DNA from: a virus
DNA: 64,000 nt
IMG/VR virus record: IMGVR_UViG_3300034060_000702
Location: 18,461-82,460 of that record
Strand: one strand, 5' to 3'
Notes under the pieces: generated by a model
What the model was told of the DNA's origin: nothing
Databases searched by the model: none
Seen by the model: only the letters and a program-made list of their open reading frames with translations
Position numbers and translations under genes: made by a program
Shown here: positions 60,810-64,000 of the stretch, in pieces
Numbering within the stretch: position 1 is the stretch's first letter
Layout: every line of letters begins with the position of its first letter

Positions 60810-61166
60810 ATGGGTAGAGTAGCAAAAACAACAGTTAATGTAACAGTTAACACAGGAAAATTAAATCCTTTTACAAATGGTGTTATTAAAGGATTTGTAA
60901 CATTAGAAGAGGTTACAAAAGGTGTTAATACAAACGGAAAAGAGTTTGTGATCATACCAGGTTTTGGTGTGACTTACATGCGCATTTCCGAAATCAAAGC
61001 AGGCATCAAATATGGTGTTGTGCAATTTGATTCAAACACCGAAGGAAATGAAGGTGCACTGGCACTTAATAAGATTTCAGGTATGGAAGAGTTAAAATAT
61101 TACATGAACCAATTTCCAGGTTCTAGTATGATTGACATAAAAGAATTGTTTGGGATTAAATTATAA
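60810..61166 (+). CDS. Hypothetical protein, 118 aa
   Basis: A 118-residue protein, MGRVAKTTVNVTVNTGKLN, rich in Gly/Thr/Val with beta-strand patterns (GFVTLEEVTKGVN, FVIIPGFGVTYMRIS) then a helical end (GMEELKYYMNQFPGSSM). No known family. It is closed by two successive hairpins (61149-61173 and 61182-61216). Confidence 0.6.
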   Translation: MGRVAKTTVNVTVNTGKLNPFTNGVIKGFVTLEEVTKGVNTNGKEFVIIPGFGVTYMRISEIKAGIKYGVVQFDSNTEGNEGALALNKISGMEELKYYMNQFPGSSMIDIKELFGIKL

Positions 61167-61173
61167 TCCCAAA
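61149..61173 (+). other. Perfect 10-bp inverted repeat at gene end
   Basis: TTTGGGATTA-AATTA-TAATCCCAAA. The TAA stop of the 118-residue gene lies inside. Together with the terminator right after it this gives tandem hairpins. Confidence 0.7.
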
Positions 61174-61181
61174 TAATTCAT

Positions 61182-61216
61182 ATGGTGTGCCCTTCGGGGT
61201 GCACCATTTTCTTTTT
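61182..61216 (+). terminator. UUCG terminator after 118-aa gene
   Basis: ATGGTGTGCCC-TTCG-GGGTGCACCAT (one G-T pair) followed by TTTCTTTTT. A very strong intrinsic terminator. Confidence 0.9.
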
Positions 61217-61411
61217 ATGCAAACAAACAGAGATCCTGAATTAACAGGTTTCCTCGGAAAGAGGAAGAGAGGTTGGTGAAGTACAAGCCATAAAACAGAG
61301 GAACCTCGCTGTTGACATACCACAAGTTACTTAATCCGAAAGGAAGATAATTGGGGTATGCATTGCATATAAAAAAGCACTACTCTTCGGAGTAGTGCTT
61401 TGTTTTTTTTT
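61217..61411 (+). ncRNA. Candidate structured non-coding RNA with its own terminator
   Basis: No open frame of note. The 195-base segment between two strong terminators can form: H1 CCTG/CAGG (61235-61248), H2 TTCCTC/GAGGAA (61250-61266), H3 GAGGTT/AACCTC (61269-61307), H4 CATACC/GGTATG (61316-61360, with inner TCC-GAAA-GGA), and the terminal hairpin AAGCACTACTC/GAGTAGTGCTT. The stacked helices, a GNRA-like loop, purine-rich joints and a U-tract at 61402-61411 are typical of an independent RNA. No known class (6S, tmRNA, RNase P, group I intron) fits. Promoter not identified. Confidence 0.6.
61375..61411 (+). terminator. UUCG terminator of the candidate ncRNA
   Basis: AAGCACTACTC-TTCG-GAGTAGTGCTT, an 11-bp perfect stem followed by G and a run of nine T. 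The strongest terminator in the window. Confidence 0.9.
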
Positions 61412-61413
61412 AA

Positions 61414-61630
61414 TACTATCCCATGGCAAGGATGTCGGTTAGTTGTTGTTTAAATTACTATCCCATATCCGACCACATCCTGAAGTTCTCATGTATTGAA
61501 TACAATCCCATGGTAGGCATAATGTATTGCTCCGCAATCTATTCAAATACTACTGTAGGAAGAACCAGAATGTTTTGATTACTATCCCACAGCAACCATA
61601 TCCGAGAGGCCAGGTATGCTTACTATCATC
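61414..61630 (+). repeat. Spaced TACTATCCCA repeats
   Basis: TACTATCCCA occurs exactly at 61414-61423, 61456-61465 and 61580-61589 and with one change (TACAATCCCA) at 61501-61510; degenerate forms are at 61549 and 61621. Spacing is 42, 45 and 79 bases. The text between copies is unrelated. GGATGTCGG after copy 1 can pair with CCGACCACATCC after copy 2. Mini-hairpin M6 lies at 61526-61538. No gene. It may be an iteron-type origin or part of an RNA. Confidence 0.55.
61526..61538 (+). other. TTC-type mini-hairpin M6 (variant TCC loop)
   Basis: ATTGC-TCC-GCAAT, followed by CTATTCAAATACT, the same flank as M3. Confidence 0.5.
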
Positions 61631-61711
61631 TGTAAACCTTCCACATAAAAAAACCAAATGTTGCTTTTGTGATGCAACTAAATATTAAACCTCCTATAAA
61701 ACTTATTAATC

Positions 61712-61906
61712 ATGTCAGAACAAGAATTAAAAAATAATAAGATTGCAGAAGTAAGACTTACTGCTAAAGAATTTAATAACATGCAAGCATTGGCTGTGCA
61801 AGAAAGTGAACCTTTACTACATACCTATAACAATGGTGGTGTAACAGTAAAAGTAGCAATAGGCTTCCTAATTACATTTGGCTATTTGGATTTAATCGCC
61901 TTTTAG
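61712..61906 (+). CDS. Hypothetical protein, 64 aa
   Basis: A 64-residue protein, MSEQELKNNKIAEVRLTAK, ending FLITFGYLDLIAF, with a mostly alpha/beta pattern. No family. It follows the TACTATCCCA repeat zone and a leader with TATTAATC before ATG. Confidence 0.5.
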   Translation: MSEQELKNNKIAEVRLTAKEFNNMQALAVQESEPLLHTYNNGGVTVKVAIGFLITFGYLDLIAF

Positions 61907-61929
61907 TAAATACACTCACAGTTTTATAT

Positions 61930-61962
61930 AATAGGGTTTTTCATAAGCCCTATTTATAATTC
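61930..61962 (+). terminator. Terminator after 64-aa gene
   Basis: AATAGGG/CCCTATT stem with a long A/T loop, then TATAATT. Medium strength. Confidence 0.65.
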
Positions 61963-62015
61963 CTATTATTGCTCACATAAGCGCATTACCATAAATGGTT
62001 TATGCTCAAATGCTT

Positions 62016-62028
62016 GTGTCTTCGACAC
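62016..62028 (+). other. TTC mini-hairpin M5
   Basis: GTGTC-TTC-GACAC followed by CTTTTTTT, so this copy could itself act as a small terminator. Same stem as M1. Confidence 0.6.
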
Positions 62029-62254
62029 CTTTTTTTCTTACTCCCTTTTTTAAATAGTGTTTGTCGATACATTAAGCCACTTTTATACCCAAAAACAGGG
62101 GTTTTTACTAAATTCATCGACAAAAAACAGCCATTCATCGAAATTGAGGTGAGAAAATAATATAATAAGGACTTTTGTGGGTATATGATAGACTCTCCAA
62201 CACCTTATTCTTCAATCCTTCATTTCGCTTATAAACCCAAAAAACTTTAATACT

Positions 62255-62554
62255 ATGATTAAAACACACACAATAACACTCACAATGCTCTGTATTGCTC
62301 TATTCAGCATCAGTAGCATCCTTACATTATGTTACCCTGTGATTGGCATGACTTTCAATTTGTTTGTCCTTATATCTCTTTATATAGTTCTTCTATTCCA
62401 TAGTAGAAGGATTGAAGCTGTAGGACCAATCAAATCCTATGAAAGCCACATAATCCAAGCATTAGTACTGCATATCAAAACCACCGACACAGAGAACCTT
62501 TACAAGGATTCTCCATTAGAAGAATTAGTTAACAACCACCTAAAACAAAACTAA
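62255..62554 (+). CDS. Small membrane protein, 99 aa
   Basis: A 99-residue protein with two spans: MLCIALFSISSILTLCYPV and FNLFVLISLYIVLLFHS, then a cytoplasmic helical tail (YESHIIQALVLHIKTTDTE). First of a tightly coupled set: next gene begins 1 base after its stop. Function unknown. Confidence 0.6.
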   Translation: MIKTHTITLTMLCIALFSISSILTLCYPVIGMTFNLFVLISLYIVLLFHSRRIEAVGPIKSYESHIIQALVLHIKTTDTENLYKDSPLEELVNNHLKQN

Positions 62555-62555
62555 A

Positions 62556-62780
62556 ATGGAATACTGGAAACAAAAAGATGGAACCTTAATATCAGTAGAT
62601 GATATGTCCATTAATCACCTTCGCAACACCTTGAAGATGATAATCAAAAACCTTAATAAGATTGAGGCTAAACAAGTTAAACCTACACCAAAGTTTCAAC
62701 TACATGGTGATATTGCACAAGACCATTTCGATACCATGATGGATGAAGAATATGGTAATCAATTCGAAGACCAATGGTAA
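62556..62780 (+). CDS. Hypothetical protein, 74 aa
   Basis: A 74-residue protein, MEYWKQKDGTLISVDDMSI, a helical acidic-basic protein with FQLHGDIAQDHFDTMMDEE. Overlaps the next gene by 7 bases (ATGGTAA). No family recognised. Confidence 0.5.
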   Translation: MEYWKQKDGTLISVDDMSINHLRNTLKMIIKNLNKIEAKQVKPTPKFQLHGDIAQDHFDTMMDEEYGNQFEDQW

Positions 62781-63028
62781 GCGACATAATCCAAATAGCA
62801 TTTCTTATTATCTTTTGTGTAACACTAATAAGATTAAATAAGAAAACTGCTAGGCTAATTGCAGGATTAGAGGCAGAGAATAAAAAGATTCGCGAGAATT
62901 ATAACAATACCCTCAAAGATCTAATAGCATCATACCACATGCTAATTGCTGCACATGATGGTCACTTGACCATCGAAGAGATAAATGAATTCATTAATAA
63001 ACCCACACAAAATGGAAGTAACAATTAA
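62774..63028 (+). CDS. Membrane-anchored coiled-coil protein, 84 aa
   Basis: An 84-residue protein with an N-terminal span (IIQIAFLIIFCVTLIRL) and a coiled coil (KKTARLIAGLEAENKKIRE). The layout resembles inner-membrane spanins but no lysin is nearby, so a host-membrane role is equally possible. It overlaps neighbouring genes on both sides. Confidence 0.5.
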   Translation: MVSDIIQIAFLIIFCVTLIRLNKKTARLIAGLEAENKKIRENYNNTLKDLIASYHMLIAAHDGHLTIEEINEFINKPTQNGSNN

Positions 63029-63311
63029 CAAAACAGAATGCACATTAGTATTCTCAAGATACCAAAGCAATCATCGCACATCCCTGCAACTAATTGAAGT
63101 TGAAACAGGTGAACCTTATATGACTGCTTCAGTAAACATGCCGGATGTACATCTATCCGATGACATGATATGCATCAAAAATTACAGTGAGAATGAGGGT
63201 ATCCTTAATGTTCTCATTGATGCAAACATATTATTGCCATTGGATTTAATCCAATCAGGCATAATGAAGTGCATGTTTATCATACCAAGATCAGTATATG
63301 AGCAAGCATAG
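63012..63311 (+). CDS. DUF4313-like protein, 99 aa
   Basis: I take the ATG at 63012 (MEVTINKTECTLVFSRYQS) inside the preceding gene's end. ASVNMPDVHLSDDMICIKNY followed by SENEGILNVLIDANILL matches a pattern frequent in small proteins of Bacteroidota mobile elements and phages that I associate with DUF4313. Function of the family is unknown. Confidence 0.55.
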   Translation: MEVTINKTECTLVFSRYQSNHRTSLQLIEVETGEPYMTASVNMPDVHLSDDMICIKNYSENEGILNVLIDANILLPLDLIQSGIMKCMFIIPRSVYEQA

Positions 63312-63492
63312 AATAAAAGGTAATGATTTTACTGTAAGAGCAATAAGATTTGCACAGACATACAACTGCACAACGGTTGGTCAATGCCTGAAAGTATTAT
63401 CATTGCTAACTGATGCACAACTACAACGCACTCACTTCATTAGAAGAAGATTGCTTAAAGAGTTCAATGAATTTTTAACATCTAAACAATAA
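63298..63492 (+). CDS. Hypothetical helical protein, 64 aa
   Basis: A 64-residue basic protein, MSKHRIKGNDFTVRAIRFA, with TTVGQCLKVLSLLTDAQLQ and a charged end. Could be a small DNA-binding protein; no diagnostic motif. Overlaps the previous gene by 14 bases. Confidence 0.5.
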   Translation: MSKHRIKGNDFTVRAIRFAQTYNCTTVGQCLKVLSLLTDAQLQRTHFIRRRLLKEFNEFLTSKQ

Positions 63493-63501
63493 AAAAAAGC
63501 T

Positions 63502-63876
63502 ATGAGAGAATTAGACAAAGATAATTTACCATTCTATGAAATAAGTAGTAGAATAAATGAGTACACAGGAACCGGTGGTGAATACATAGTTCACAAGTTA
63601 GACTTTGCTTTAGTAATTCATAGCAAAACACAATTCATTCTAATAAAATATGGGAATGATATGTACGAATGGTTTCTTCGGTATGTAACACCAACACCAA
63701 CTAACGATGGTGAAAAAATTAAATTTGTAGATGTAGATGGAGTACCAACTGCAACAATATACAAAGAACAATCAATCGAAAACACATTCTTTAGGGCTGC
63801 AATAAAAGCAGACATCGCTGTTGATTACAGGGAAGTAAAGGAAGATTGGTTTTGGTATAACAATAAAAAAGAATAA
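63502..63876 (+). CDS. Hypothetical protein, 124 aa
   Basis: A 124-residue protein, MRELDKDNLPFYEISSRIN, with beta patterns (EYIVHKLDFALVIHSKTQF) and a possible helical end (FFRAAIKADIAVDYREVKE). No known family. Leader is AAAAAAAGCT, another A-rich initiation site. Confidence 0.5.
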   Translation: MRELDKDNLPFYEISSRINEYTGTGGEYIVHKLDFALVIHSKTQFILIKYGNDMYEWFLRYVTPTPTNDGEKIKFVDVDGVPTATIYKEQSIENTFFRAAIKADIAVDYREVKEDWFWYNNKKE

Positions 63877-63878
63877 GT

Positions 63879-64000
63879 ATGCTAACATTTACATTTGCCA
63901 CATACACACTGCTATTAAGTTACAATCCATGTGATGTATTCACACACTTCGGTGTCACTGAAATGCATGGATTAAACTTAGCAGATTGTCAGGCACACGC
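63879..64000 (+). CDS. Partial gene at right edge
   Basis: An ATG at 63879, overlapping nothing and 3 bases after the previous stop, opens MLTFTFATYTLLLSYNPCD and continues out of the window (40 residues visible: ... HFGVTEMHGLNLADCQAHA). Paired cysteines and an N-terminal hydrophobic stretch suggest a small exported or membrane protein. Confidence 0.5.
   Translation, partial: MLTFTFATYTLLLSYNPCDVFTHFGVTEMHGLNLADCQAH

Larger units (their letters stand above)
61907..62254 (+). other. Intergenic region with terminator and ATCGA repeats
   Basis: No gene recognised in this 348-base gap. It has a terminator (61930-61962), mini-hairpin M5, the inverted pair TGTCGAT (62062-62068)/ATCGACA (62116-62122) with a direct repeat TTCATCGA at 62113 and 62134, a hairpin AAAAAC/GTTTTT, and a promoter-like AT-rich stretch before 62255. 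Confidence 0.55.

Noticed and set aside
61217-61411. tRNA, tmRNA or group I intron in the candidate ncRNA segment
   Set aside because: No cloverleaf with TTC loop and CCA acceptor, no tag reading frame, and no splice-core P/Q/R/S sequences were recognised.
61414-61630. Possible CRISPR mini-array from TACTATCCCA repeats
   Set aside because: The repeat is only 10 bases, spacing is uneven (42, 45, 79) and there is no leader or cas gene. CRISPR repeats are 23 bases or longer.
62774-63028. Inner-membrane spanin
   Set aside because: The membrane-plus-coiled-coil layout fits, but no lysin or partner lipoprotein is adjacent and a better lysis cassette is at 49.9-51.1 kb.

Overview
The window is a stretch of an AT-rich (roughly 30% GC by eye), tightly packed dsDNA phage genome. 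It has short intergenic gaps, A-rich leaders instead of Shine-Dalgarno sites, intrinsic terminators often closed by UUCG loops, and a few TAnnTTTG-type -7 boxes. These point to a phage of a Bacteroidota host. Gene content and order (TerL, portal, acidic scaffold-like protein, HK97-type capsid protein, ring/adaptor proteins, a 1664-residue gp10-like 'muzzle' protein, then a run of giant virion 'cargo' genes, plus an IHF-like protein and a PD-(D/E)XK nuclease beside TerL) are those of crAss-like phages (Crassvirales). This assignment is family recognition from the translated sequences, not a database result. I saw no tRNA, integrase, transposase or CRISPR array.

Layout. Positions 1 to about 57,920 are transcribed leftward (minus strand). 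Reading in that direction: 57.9-54.5 kb is a cluster of small genes (winged-helix-like protein, small lipoprotein, GIY-YIG nuclease, nucleotide-modification-associated protein, PGDYG/WDGH-like protein, GroES-like co-chaperonin). 54.5-51.1 kb holds fibre and lectin-like adhesion proteins. 51.1-49.6 kb holds a lysis cassette. 49.5-42 kb is the packaging module, opening at a host-type promoter. 41.8-38.6 kb holds scaffold and major capsid protein, insulated by terminators. 38.5-34.3 kb holds accessory head and adaptor proteins with several tiny lysine-rich proteins. 34.2-22.9 kb is a large cysteine-rich receptor-binding block with three collagen-like proteins, a beta-helix protein and a 1005-residue protein carrying a von Willebrand A domain. 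22.8-15.7 kb holds portal-ring/adaptor proteins and the muzzle. 15.6 kb to the left edge holds four very large proteins, the last (at least 2289 residues) running out of the window. By synteny with crAss-like phages these are virion-packaged cargo, and a virion RNA polymerase would be expected in or just beyond the left edge.

A 560-base divergent region (57.92-58.48 kb) separates the two transcription directions. It contains three copies of a palindrome (GCACC-T5/6-rGGTGc) and an isolated, strikingly G-rich tract in an otherwise AT-rich genome.

From 58.48 kb to the right edge, genes run rightward. They are all small (26-124 residues) and mostly unrecognisable, many with membrane segments, and they are separated by an unusual density of RNA-structure elements: two intergenic hairpins with an identical 8-nt loop and compensating stem changes, six 13-nt mini-hairpins, a hairpin spanning a stop codon, a multi-stem candidate non-coding RNA closed by a strong terminator (61.22-61.41 kb), and a set of spaced TACTATCCCA repeats (61.41-61.63 kb). 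This rightward segment is the most novel part of the window: a small-protein and structured-RNA locus that is probably expressed early.
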